The notes beneath the pieces were generated by a model, which did no database searches, had not been told where the DNA came from, and saw only the letters and a list, made by a program, of their open reading frames with translations. Below, one piece after another: positions 1 to 7,756 of a DNA stretch of 16,786 nucleotides; the first letter of the stretch is position 1, and the number at the start of each line of letters is the position of its first letter. Position numbers and translations under genes: made by a program. The stretch spans positions 1-16,786 of the forward strand of contig CAZFKZ010000037.1 of the NCBI GenBank assembly GCA_964519035.1. Reading direction: 5' to 3'. The stretch comes from CAJJBL01 sp964519035. GTDB lineage: Bacteria > Pseudomonadota > Alphaproteobacteria > Puniceispirillales > Marisalimonadaceae.

Positions 1-3
1 TAA

Positions 4-507
4 ATGAAAATTTATAAATCTGATCAAAAAATTGATATACAGTTTAAACTTAATGGTAAAGAAGTTAAGGGAAAAACTTACCCTAGAACATTACTCAGTG
101 ATTTTATTAGGCATTCACTAGGAGAAACAGGAACTCATATAGGTTGTGAACATGGTATATGTGGAGCTTGTACTATATTGTTAAACAATACTTCAATAAG
201 GTCTTGTTTAATGTTTGCATATCAAGCGGATAATAATGAATTAATTACTGTTGAGGGATTATCTGATGATAAAAGTTATGATGATTTAAGAGCAACATTT
301 AAAAAACATCATGCTTTGCAATGTGGTTTTTGTACATCAGGATTTTTGATAACAATAGCTTCTTTTTTAAAAAATAATAATAATAATGATATAACTGAAA
401 AAGAAATCCGTGAAATGTTGAGTGGAAACATATGTAGATGTACTGGTTATGTTGGAATAATTAAAGCTGTTATGGAAGTTGTTAATAATAGAAATTACGG
501 GAGATAG
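4..507 (+). CDS. 2Fe-2S small subunit of a molybdenum hydroxylase (CoxS/HmfC/XdhA type)
   Basis: This is the electron-transfer subunit of a xanthine dehydrogenase-family Mo enzyme. It passes electrons from the molybdopterin site in the large subunit through two [2Fe-2S] clusters to FAD in the medium subunit. All eight cluster cysteines are visible. The N-terminal plant-ferredoxin cluster uses C48, C53, C56 and C68 (GCEHGICGAC motif). The C-terminal helical-domain cluster uses C107, C110, C144 and C146 (CGFC and CRC motifs). At 167 residues it has the usual length for the family. The ATG lies three bases from the window edge, so its ribosome binding site is outside, but the N-terminus aligns naturally. 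The partner subunits lie 4.3 kb downstream with four genes between, which is unusual. The 3-bp gap to the next ligase gene implies cotranscription. The subunit type is certain; the substrate of the enzyme is not. Confidence 0.93.
   Translation: MKIYKSDQKIDIQFKLNGKEVKGKTYPRTLLSDFIRHSLGETGTHIGCEHGICGACTILLNNTSIRSCLMFAYQADNNELITVEGLSDDKSYDDLRATFKKHHALQCGFCTSGFLITIASFLKNNNNNDITEKEIREMLSGNICRCTGYVGIIKAVMEVVNNRNYGR
373..387 (+). repeat. In-frame (AAT)5 trinucleotide repeat
   Basis: Five perfect AAT copies encode N124-N128 of the 2Fe-2S subunit, in the linker between the first cluster helices and the CRC motif. The repeat is in frame, so slippage would change the linker length without breaking the gene. 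It may simply reflect AT-biased composition. Confidence 0.8.
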
Positions 508-510
508 CTT

Positions 511-2034
511 ATGCTTGACCTTGGGACTTCAATCTTAAACTCAGTAGAAAGAATTCCAAACGCATCAGCCATTACAAATAAAAATAAAACGCTAAGCTAC
601 ATAGAGTGGTTTAGCATAATCGACAGGCTGTCAGGCTCTCTTAAAGATTTAGGTCTTAAAAAGGGAGATAAATTAATAACCCTACTCCAAAATAATTTTG
701 AAGCATCTTCAATTCATTGGGCTTGTCAGTTTAATGGAATAATTATCATTCCTTTAAACTGGAGAATAAAATCATCTGATATAGATTTTTGTATAATAGA
801 CTCAGAACCACAATGTATATTTGCTCAAAAAGAAAGCCTTGATGAAATGAACAAATCATTACAAGCGCGCAAATTGATTCAATTATTTATAGACTTAGAA
901 ACTAACAAACCTAATACATTTGAAAGTTTAATTAAAAATGGTAAGGGAGGTAATTTTCCTCAGGCGATGGCAGAGGATTTGTCTTTAATATTGTATACTT
1001 CGGGTACAACTGGAAAAGCTAAAGGTGTTCCACGAACTCATTCCGCAGAAAGATCCTCAGCTCTAGCTCATATAACACAAAACTTATATGAACTAAAAGA
1101 AATTACTCTTGGTGTTATGCCTTTATATCACACTATGGGCATTAGATCTCTAATTTCAATGACTTTAATTAACGGAACATTTGTTACTCAACCTAAGTTT
1201 GTTGCAGAAGAATCTCTCGAGTTAATCAAAAAACATAATATTACAAGTTTATATCTAGTACCTACACTTTTTCATGAATTAATTGGCTTAAAAACATTTG
1301 CAAAAGAAAAAGTTGAAACTTGTAAAAAACTTGGTTTTGCAGGTGCACCTATGAGTGATGGGCTAATTCAAAGAGTAATTGAATGTTTTCAACCAAAACA
1401 ATTAGTCAACCATTATGGATCCTCTGAAATTTATACTTTTACAGTGGATCAAAACGCAGAAAAAAAACCCGGCTCAGCGGGTAAATCTGGAATTAACCAA
1501 AGAATTCGAGTTGTTAAACTTGGTTCCCAAAATCCTGAAGAAATTAATAAAATAAATGTTGAAGGCGAAATTATAGCAGATTTAAAATCTGATGAGGCTT
1601 TTTCTGGCTATTGGAAAAGGCCTGATGCAGACCAAAAATCTATAATTAATAATTGGTACTTTACTAACGATATGGGATATTTTGATGAAGAAGGTGATCT
1701 TTTTGTAACAGGTAGAGTTGACGACATGATTATAACTGGGGGAGAAAATGTATCACCAATTGAAATAGAAAATGTTTTGTCACTGCATAAGAATATACTT
1801 GAAGTAGTAGTAGTTGGAATCCCTGACGAAAAATGGGGGCAAAAAATATGTGCTTTTATAATAAAGAGTTCAAATATAACAACAGAAAATCTTGATAAAT
1901 TTTGTAAGAAATCTGGATTAACAAATTTTAAAAGACCACAAGCGTATTGTTTTATTAAAGAAATACCTAAATCTCCAACTGGTAAAATATTAAGAAGAGA
2001 ATTACTAGCTGGCGAATATTCAATCGATAAATAA
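511..2034 (+). CDS. Acyl/aryl-CoA ligase (class I adenylate-forming), module A
   Basis: An ATP-dependent acid:CoA ligase that forms an acyl-AMP and then the CoA thioester. The 507-residue length is typical. The phosphate-binding loop YTSGTTGKAKG is at residues 162-172, the adenine/acid motif YGSSE is near 303, and the hinge region GRVDDMIITGGENVSP is near 407. The catalytic lysine is K492 in PTGKILRREL. It starts 3 bp after the 2Fe-2S subunit gene, whose last codons hold a GGGAGA ribosome binding site. It is clearly distinct from the benzoate-CoA ligase further down (different acid-binding region and C-terminus), so the operon activates two acids or serves two steps. Beside a Mo hydroxylase and a crotonase, the position resembles 2-furoyl-CoA synthetase (HmfD) in furoate clusters. 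That assignment is inference from context; 4-hydroxybenzoate, a fatty acid or another ring acid are alternatives. Confidence 0.88.
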   Translation: MLDLGTSILNSVERIPNASAITNKNKTLSYIEWFSIIDRLSGSLKDLGLKKGDKLITLLQNNFEASSIHWACQFNGIIIIPLNWRIKSSDIDFCIIDSEPQCIFAQKESLDEMNKSLQARKLIQLFIDLETNKPNTFESLIKNGKGGNFPQAMAEDLSLILYTSGTTGKAKGVPRTHSAERSSALAHITQNLYELKEITLGVMPLYHTMGIRSLISMTLINGTFVTQPKFVAEESLELIKKHNITSLYLVPTLFHELIGLKTFAKEKVETCKKLGFAGAPMSDGLIQRVIECFQPKQLVNHYGSSEIYTFTVDQNAEKKPGSAGKSGINQRIRVVKLGSQNPEEINKINVEGEIIADLKSDEAFSGYWKRPDADQKSIINNWYFTNDMGYFDEEGDLFVTGRVDDMIITGGENVSPIEIENVLSLHKNILEVVVVGIPDEKWGQKICAFIIKSSNITTENLDKFCKKSGLTNFKRPQAYCFIKEIPKSPTGKILRRELLAGEYSIDK

Positions 2035-2064
2035 AAATTTTAATTTTAGAAATAAGGGAAATAA

Positions 2065-2454
2065 ATGACAAAACAAAAACCACATTTGGAATTTACTCGA
2101 ATTAATTCTGATACTGATTGGCATACTCCTGTGGGATACCCAGATGGAATAGATCAAAGAATTTTAGCCTCTGATATAAATGAAGAAGACAAATCCGGAA
2201 GTCGATCTAGATTATTAAGATTTAAACCAGGGGTTTATACAACAGCTCAGTTTATTCATGATCATTGGGAAGAGGTATATTTAGTTTCAGGAGACTTAAT
2301 CGTTGGTAATGACGAGAATGGAAATGGTGGAGAAAAATTTGAAGGGTCTACTTATGCATGCAGACCACCAGGTGTATACCATGGTCCATTTAAATCTGAA
2401 AATGGATGTGTTTTGTTTGAGTTACATTATTATAAAAATGATAAGCAATATTAA
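2065..2454 (+). CDS. Small single-domain cupin protein (ChrR-like fold)
   Basis: A 129-residue one-domain cupin. Metal-ligand candidates of cupin motif 1 are H65, H67 and E69/E70 in the stretch HDHWEEVYLVSG. Motif 2 is PPGVYHGPF, with H106 as the fourth ligand candidate. It has no signal peptide or membrane segment, so it should be cytosolic. An AGGGA ribosome binding site precedes the ATG. It sits directly before the HpaB-like monooxygenase with a 20-bp gap, which suggests a joint function: a dioxygenase, an isomerase or a metal-dependent accessory protein acting on the product. Single-domain cupins of this size have many activities (dioxygenase, isomerase, sensor), and the sequence alone does not tell which. 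The cupin fold is clear; the function is unknown. Confidence 0.82.
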   Translation: MTKQKPHLEFTRINSDTDWHTPVGYPDGIDQRILASDINEEDKSGSRSRLLRFKPGVYTTAQFIHDHWEEVYLVSGDLIVGNDENGNGGEKFEGSTYACRPPGVYHGPFKSENGCVLFELHYYKNDKQY

Positions 2455-2474
2455 ATTTTTAGAATGGAGGTTTT

Positions 2475-3953
2475 ATGATTAAATCAGGTAATGAACATCT
2501 AGAACAACTAAGAGACGGAAGGGTAATTTATATAGGTGAAGAAAGAGTTGATGATGTAACTAAACATCCAGCTTTTAAAAGAGCCGCTAAAACAGTAGCA
2601 AGACTTTATGATATTAAACATAAACCTGAATATAAAGATAAGCTTACTTATGAAGAAAATGGGAACATTTATTCAACATGGTTTTTACAAGCAAAAAATC
2701 GAGAAGATTTAAGAAAAAGATCAAAAGCTCATAAAATTATTGCTGATCAAACATCTGGTATGATGGGAAGATCAATGGATCATGTTGCTAGTTTTGTAAC
2801 AGGCATGTCTACAAATCCAGACATATTTGATAGTGGAAAATATAAATTTAAAAATAATTTATTAAACTACTATAAATATATGAAAGAAAATGACGTATTT
2901 GCTTCTTATGCTGTAGTCCCACCCCAAGCTGCAAGAAATCCAGAGTTTTATCAAAAACAAAATATTCCAATACCAACTTTATCAGTTGTTGAAGAAAACA
3001 AAGATGGTGTAGTTATTTCAGGAATGAAAATGTTGGCAACGAGTGCCGTTTTTTCTAATGAAATTTGGATTGGAAATTTAGTTCCATTAGCACCCGACCA
3101 AATCAAACAAGCTGTTACATGTGCCATTCCTTGCAATATAAAAGGTCTTTCACTTTGGATGAGACAACCACTATCTACTCACTATGACAATCAATTTGAT
3201 TCCCCATTAGCATGGGATATGGATGAAACTGATGTATTGGTTATGTGTGATAATGTACTCGTACCATGGGAAAGAATTTTTGTAATGGATGATGCTATAT
3301 TAGCAAGAGAAATTTATATTAAGACTCCCGCTCATTGTTATGGAAATCATCAAGCTAACGTTCGTTATTGGTCAAAAATGGAACTTATTACTGGCTTATG
3401 TAACAAAATTGCAAAAGCTACTGGTGCTGATCAAGTTCCTGCAGTAAGGGAAACGCTTGGCAAAATGTCATCTATGGAAGCTAATTTATCTGGTATGATT
3501 CATGGACAAATTGAAGCTGCAGAAAATTGGCCTAATGAATATCTCACATATAATCGTAGAATGATGTACGGAGCGCTTAATTGGTGCACAGAAAACTATA
3601 CACCTATAATTGATGAACTGAGAACATTATGTGGTGGTGGCGTTTTTCAAATGCCTGCAAGTATCAATGTAGTCAAAGATGAAAAGTTAAGAAAAGATTT
3701 TGAGACTTATTTTCAAACTCCACAAATGAGTGCCTCAGATAGAATGAAACTATTTAAATTAGCTTGGGATGTAGTCGGATCTGAATTTGCAGGAAGACAA
3801 CAACAATACGAGAAATTTTATGCTGGAGCGTCTTTTATAATCAAAAATCATAGTTACAGAGAAACACCATGGGATTACTTTGATGGTGTTGTAGACAACA
3901 TTATGTCTCGTTATCAAGATCCACAACAAAAACCCAAAGTTGCTGCTGAATGA
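2475..3953 (+). CDS. HpaB-family (4-hydroxyphenylacetate 3-hydroxylase-like) flavin monooxygenase or related acyl-CoA-dehydrogenase-fold enzyme
   Basis: At 492 residues this is full length for the HpaB/PvcC/AbfD family. These enzymes share the acyl-CoA dehydrogenase fold and mostly use reduced FAD plus O2 to hydroxylate phenolic rings. Family landmarks are the GRS motif at 98-100, VPPQAAR at 148-154, the LCGGGVFQMP flavin region at 385-394 and the C-terminal helix with SDRMKLFKLAWD at 421-432. The paired [4Fe-4S] cysteines of 4-hydroxybutyryl-CoA dehydratase are absent around residue 100, which argues against AbfD activity. By my alignment from memory, the catalytic Tyr and His of HpaB (Y104, H142 in Thermus) correspond to H103 and Y145, an apparent exchange. 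No HpaC-type flavin reductase gene is present in the window. The ribosome binding site GGAGG is ideally placed. The substrate is unknown; pathway partners suggest an aromatic or heteroaromatic acid or its CoA ester. Confidence 0.85.
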   Translation: MIKSGNEHLEQLRDGRVIYIGEERVDDVTKHPAFKRAAKTVARLYDIKHKPEYKDKLTYEENGNIYSTWFLQAKNREDLRKRSKAHKIIADQTSGMMGRSMDHVASFVTGMSTNPDIFDSGKYKFKNNLLNYYKYMKENDVFASYAVVPPQAARNPEFYQKQNIPIPTLSVVEENKDGVVISGMKMLATSAVFSNEIWIGNLVPLAPDQIKQAVTCAIPCNIKGLSLWMRQPLSTHYDNQFDSPLAWDMDETDVLVMCDNVLVPWERIFVMDDAILAREIYIKTPAHCYGNHQANVRYWSKMELITGLCNKIAKATGADQVPAVRETLGKMSSMEANLSGMIHGQIEAAENWPNEYLTYNRRMMYGALNWCTENYTPIIDELRTLCGGGVFQMPASINVVKDEKLRKDFETYFQTPQMSASDRMKLFKLAWDVVGSEFAGRQQQYEKFYAGASFIIKNHSYRETPWDYFDGVVDNIMSRYQDPQQKPKVAAE

Positions 3954-3967
3954 AGATTTTAAATTAT

Positions 3968-3972
3968 AGGAG
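3968..3972 (+). promoter_or_regulatory. Ribosome binding site AGGAG selecting a TTG start
   Basis: AGGAG lies 6 bases before the TTG at 3979. No in-frame ATG is available nearby that would keep the conserved N-terminus, so this site decides the start of the crotonase gene. Confidence 0.75.
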
Positions 3973-3978
3973 TTCAAA

Positions 3979-4764
3979 TTGAAAGTACACACAACTGAAT
4001 ATGATGGATTTAGATTAGAGATAATACCGGAAAAAAACCGTGCAGATATTGTATTATCTAGGCCACCGTTAAATGTTATTCAATATTCTCAAAGAGACGT
4101 TATGGCTAAAGTATTCAAAGAAATGGATGCTCATGATGATGTTAGAATAATAGTGTTAAGAGCTGATGGCAAAAACTTTTCATCAGGAGGAAATATTGAA
4201 GGTTTTATGAAAGAAACACCTGAAACACTTACCATGTTAGCTCAAAATGTAATGACCCCAGAAAAAATTAGAAAGCCAGTTATAGCTGCAATTCAAGGAT
4301 ATTGCTTTGGCGTAGGCCTTGAATTTGCTTTAGCTTGTGACTTTAGGATTGTTACAAAAAGTGCACAATTATCATTACCTGAAATGAAAATTGGAATGAT
4401 ACCAGGTTCTGGAGGTTCTGTTCGTTTAGCAAGAATGATTGGGTTGTCTAGAGTTAAAGATATGATTATGAGAGGAAAAAGAATAACTGGAGATCAAGCT
4501 TTTAACTTTGGGATAGCATCAGAGTTAGTTGAAGATGAGGAGCTGGAAAACATGACTGAACTTTTAGTAAAAGAATTATGTTTAGTTTCTCCTCTAGCTC
4601 AAAGAGCTATAAAAACTGTTTTAAACTCCTCTCAAGATGCACCTCTTCATATTGGCATAGAATTAGAAGGTGAAACATACGGACGTTTAAGAAGTTCAAA
4701 CGATTTCAAAGAAGGTGTTCAAAGTTTTATTGAAAAAAGAAAACCTATTTATAAAGGAAGTTAA
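3979..4764 (+). CDS. Enoyl-CoA hydratase/isomerase (crotonase) family protein, module A
   Basis: A 261-residue single-domain crotonase-fold enzyme acting on a CoA thioester. The oxyanion-hole segments are FSSGGNIEGF (67-76) and the GYCFGVGLEFALACD segment (107-121). Both classical acid/base glutamates are present, E115 in GVGLEF and E135 in LPEMKIG, 20 residues apart as in enoyl-CoA hydratase. Translation starts at TTG 3979. In furoate clusters the equivalent gene (HmfE) encodes 2-oxoglutaryl-CoA hydrolase. In anaerobic benzoate pathways similar proteins hydrate cyclic dienoyl-CoA. The N-terminal RPPLNV stretch is shared with several such hydratases. The neighbours (ligase, Mo hydroxylase) say it works on a ring-derived CoA ester. 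Hydratase versus hydrolase cannot be decided by eye. Confidence 0.88.
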   Translation: MKVHTTEYDGFRLEIIPEKNRADIVLSRPPLNVIQYSQRDVMAKVFKEMDAHDDVRIIVLRADGKNFSSGGNIEGFMKETPETLTMLAQNVMTPEKIRKPVIAAIQGYCFGVGLEFALACDFRIVTKSAQLSLPEMKIGMIPGSGGSVRLARMIGLSRVKDMIMRGKRITGDQAFNFGIASELVEDEELENMTELLVKELCLVSPLAQRAIKTVLNSSQDAPLHIGIELEGETYGRLRSSNDFKEGVQSFIEKRKPIYKGS

Positions 4765-4786
4765 TAAAATTAAATGAAAATATATA

Positions 4787-7756
4787 ATGCTTAATGAAAA
4801 TAAAATTGAGTGCGGTATTGGAGCAGAAGTTCAAAGATCTGAAGATAACTCACTTCTAAATGGTAAAGGACAATTCGGAGATGATTTAGGTTATCCTAGA
4901 GGAACACTTCATGTTGCAGTATTGAGATCACCACATGCAGCAGCCAAAATTATTAATATAGATACTAAAGACGCAATATCTATAATTGGAGTTCACTCAG
5001 TGATAGATGGAAATTCCTTTTCAAGGATATCTAAACCGTTGTTATCTGTTCTTAGAATTAATATAGAAGTTTGGCCGTGTGCAATTGATAGAGTTAGATA
5101 TGTAGGAGAACCAGTAGCATTAATTTTAGCTAAAAATAGATACATAGCCGAAGATGCTATTGACCAAATCAAAGTCAAATATGAAAAATTAATTCCTGTA
5201 ATAGATCCTGAAAAAGCTATTGAAAAAAAAGCAATTAAAGTTCATGAAGAAATTGAGAGTAATACCGTTAGTGATAGACATTTTAGTTACGGCAATCCTA
5301 AAGAAGCGTTTAAAGAAGCTGATAAAGTTATTGAGTTAAAAATTCAATATCCACGAAATAGTTGCACACCACTTGAAGGCTTTGTAATTCAAAGCGACTT
5401 CAATAAGAATGATAATGGTTACACTGTTAAGTCAAACTTTCAGGGCCCATTTAGTCTTCATCCTGTTATAGCAAGATCTTTAGGAGTTAAAGAAAGTGGC
5501 TTAAGAATGATATCAAATCAAGACTCGGGAGGAAGCTTTGGCATAAAACAAGCTATTCTTCCTATGATAGTACTTACTTGCTTAGCTTCAAGGATTTCAG
5601 GCAGAAATATAATGTGGACTGAAGATAGATTAGAGCATCTAACTGCAGCATCCTCTGCTACCAACAGAGTTACAAAAATCAAAGCTGCTCTTAAAAAAAA
5701 TGGAAAGATAATAGGACTTGAATATGACCAAATTGACGATGTTGGTGCATATTTAAGAGCGCCAGAGCCTGCATCTTTATATAGGATGCATGGAAATTTA
5801 TCAGGAGCATATTTGATAGAAAATATTTACTGTAGGAATAGAGTTGTTTTAACAAATAAAACTCCAACAGGTTTAAATAGAGGGTTTGGGGGGCCTCAAC
5901 ATTATTATGCTTTAGAGAGATTAATGCATAATATTGCAAATGAAATGAAGATTGATAGATTAGAATTAATTAAAATAAATTTAGTAAAAAATAATAATTT
6001 TCCTTATCCATCTGCCTCAGGTGCTAAATTAGATTCAGGTCAATATGAAAAATTAATTAAAAAAGTTGAACTTTCTGATGTATTTAAAGAAATTCACTTA
6101 AAAAAGAAAATGGCTGAAAAATCTGGTAAAATTTATGGAATAGGCTACGCAGCAATAGTTGAACCATCCATTTCAAATATGGGGTATATAACTACTGCAT
6201 TACCATATAAAGAAAGAGAGACTAGCGGGCATAAAGGTGGAGCTATAGCAAGTGCAAGTGTTTCAATTGGCCCTACTGGTGGAGTATATGTTACATGTGA
6301 CAGCGTTCCTCAAGGCCAAGGTCATAAGACAGTTTTAGCTCAAGTTGTAGCTGAAATTTTTGGTTTGGATTTTAATAGTGTTTTAGTAAACTCAGAATTA
6401 GATACACAAAAGGACGCCTGGTCAATTGCAGCAGGAAATTATTCAAGCCGATTTGCTGGTGCAGTTGCAGGAACAACATCTCTTGCAGCAGAAAAGTTAA
6501 AACACAGATTAACAGAAATAGCTGTATCGAGATTAAACTGTAAGTATGAAGATATTTTATTTAAAGATAGTTTAATTTTTGATAAAAATAATTTGGATAA
6601 TTCAATATCATTTCAAAGACTTGCTGGTTCATCTCATTGGTCACCTGGTGAATTACCATTAAATTCAAAAAATGGTTTAAGAGAAGTAGTTCATTGGTCA
6701 CCTCCACAGTTAGAACCACCAAATGAAAAGGATCAGATAAACGGTTCTTTAGCCTATGGATTTGTGTTTGACGTTTGCGGTTTAGAGATAAATCCACTTA
6801 CTGGGAGCGTATCTATTGACAGGTATATAACTGGTCATGATGCGGGTAAAATTATCAACCCCCTTTTAGCAAATGGACAAATTTATGGTGCTTTCGCTCA
6901 TGGAGTTGGAGCAGCTCTTTTCGAAGAATTTAAGTATTCAGATGATGGCTCTTTTTTATCTGGTACTTTTGCAGACTATTTACTGCCGTCAACTTGTGAA
7001 GTTCCAGAACCTGATATTATCCATATTGAAACACCAAGTCCTTATACACCACTAGGTGCAAAAGGTCTTGGTGAAGGCAATTGTATGTCAACTCCAGTAG
7101 CAATTGCGAATGCAGCATGTGATGCCTTAAAAATAAAAAATGTTCAACTGCCATTAACTCATTCTAAAGTATACTCCTATTTAACTAAGGGAAAACCAGA
7201 AAAGAAAAGAGAAAATTTTGTAAAAACAAAACCTGTTCTAAACCTCGGCAATAATAATATTAATGGGTCAGGTATAACTTTAATTCCTTTAGAACCTCAT
7301 AAAGCACTAGAGACCATTCTTAACATTGAAACATTAATGAAAACTTTACCCGGTTGCGAAAATTTGCAAGTGTCTAAAACAAATTTGTATACAGGAACAA
7401 TAAAAATAGGGTTTGGCCCAATTAGAGGTAATTATAATTTTTCAATTCAATTAAGTAATCTGACTAAACCTAGTTCAATAAAATTAATAGGAGATGCAAA
7501 TGGTCCTCTTGGAATTGTATCAGGAGAAGGTTTCGTAAATTTATATAAAAACAAGCATGGTAAAACTGAATTATCTTATAAATATCAAGCGGAAGTTTCA
7601 GGAAAAATTGCTGCTGTTGGAGGCAGACTTATAAATACAGCCTCTAAAATTATTATAAAACAGTTTTTTGACGCACTAATAAAAGAAATCGACCCATCTA
7701 CTTATAGTTTTAATATTATCAAATATATAACAAAAATTTTTGGAGGTTTGAGGTGA
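4787..7756 (+). CDS. Molybdopterin-binding large subunit of a Mo hydroxylase fused to a C-terminal CoxG/SRPBCC domain
   Basis: At 989 residues it is longer than the 750-800 usual for CoxL-type subunits. Residues about 10-135 form the a/b hammerhead domain (RGTLHVAVLRSPHAA). Residues about 145-800 are the cofactor-binding part: GGSFGIK (248-254), the active-site loop LNRGFGGPQ (363-371), the cofactor loop PQGQGHKT (508-515), and GAKGLGEG (757-764) with E763 as the conserved catalytic base. The loop lacks the Cys of form I CO dehydrogenase (AYRCSFR), so it is not a classical CODH. Residues about 825-975 match CoxG: LPGCENL (854-860), then GPIRG, GDANGPLGIVSGEG, and VSGKIAAVGGRLI. The protein ends in a short amphipathic tail. 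The ATG at 4787 has no clear Shine-Dalgarno, but a six-codon reading frame overlaps it. Likely substrates are a furoyl-CoA-like or other ring CoA ester (inference). Confidence 0.9.
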   Translation: MLNENKIECGIGAEVQRSEDNSLLNGKGQFGDDLGYPRGTLHVAVLRSPHAAAKIINIDTKDAISIIGVHSVIDGNSFSRISKPLLSVLRINIEVWPCAIDRVRYVGEPVALILAKNRYIAEDAIDQIKVKYEKLIPVIDPEKAIEKKAIKVHEEIESNTVSDRHFSYGNPKEAFKEADKVIELKIQYPRNSCTPLEGFVIQSDFNKNDNGYTVKSNFQGPFSLHPVIARSLGVKESGLRMISNQDSGGSFGIKQAILPMIVLTCLASRISGRNIMWTEDRLEHLTAASSATNRVTKIKAALKKNGKIIGLEYDQIDDVGAYLRAPEPASLYRMHGNLSGAYLIENIYCRNRVVLTNKTPTGLNRGFGGPQHYYALERLMHNIANEMKIDRLELIKINLVKNNNFPYPSASGAKLDSGQYEKLIKKVELSDVFKEIHLKKKMAEKSGKIYGIGYAAIVEPSISNMGYITTALPYKERETSGHKGGAIASASVSIGPTGGVYVTCDSVPQGQGHKTVLAQVVAEIFGLDFNSVLVNSELDTQKDAWSIAAGNYSSRFAGAVAGTTSLAAEKLKHRLTEIAVSRLNCKYEDILFKDSLIFDKNNLDNSISFQRLAGSSHWSPGELPLNSKNGLREVVHWSPPQLEPPNEKDQINGSLAYGFVFDVCGLEINPLTGSVSIDRYITGHDAGKIINPLLANGQIYGAFAHGVGAALFEEFKYSDDGSFLSGTFADYLLPSTCEVPEPDIIHIETPSPYTPLGAKGLGEGNCMSTPVAIANAACDALKIKNVQLPLTHSKVYSYLTKGKPEKKRENFVKTKPVLNLGNNNINGSGITLIPLEPHKALETILNIETLMKTLPGCENLQVSKTNLYTGTIKIGFGPIRGNYNFSIQLSNLTKPSSIKLIGDANGPLGIVSGEGFVNLYKNKHGKTELSYKYQAEVSGKIAAVGGRLINTASKIIIKQFFDALIKEIDPSTYSFNIIKYITKIFGGLR
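7742..7746 (+). promoter_or_regulatory. Ribosome binding site GGAGG for the overlapping GTG start
   Basis: GGAGG inside the end of the large-subunit gene lies 6 bases before the GTG at 7753. The GTGA overlap (7753-7756) joins start and stop codons and suggests translational coupling, which would keep the two subunits equal in amount. Confidence 0.8.

Noticed and set aside
2951..3136. Small minus-strand open frames inside the plus-strand genes (e.g. here and at 11472-11747)
   Set aside because: They lie opposite well-supported coding regions, have no recognisable domains or ribosome binding sites, and are expected by chance.
2475..3953. Assignment as 4-hydroxybutyryl-CoA dehydratase (AbfD), given the CoA-ester context
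   Set aside because: The Cys-x3-Cys Fe-S ligands near residue 100 are absent (the region reads GMMGRSMDHVAS), so the [4Fe-4S] enzyme is excluded.
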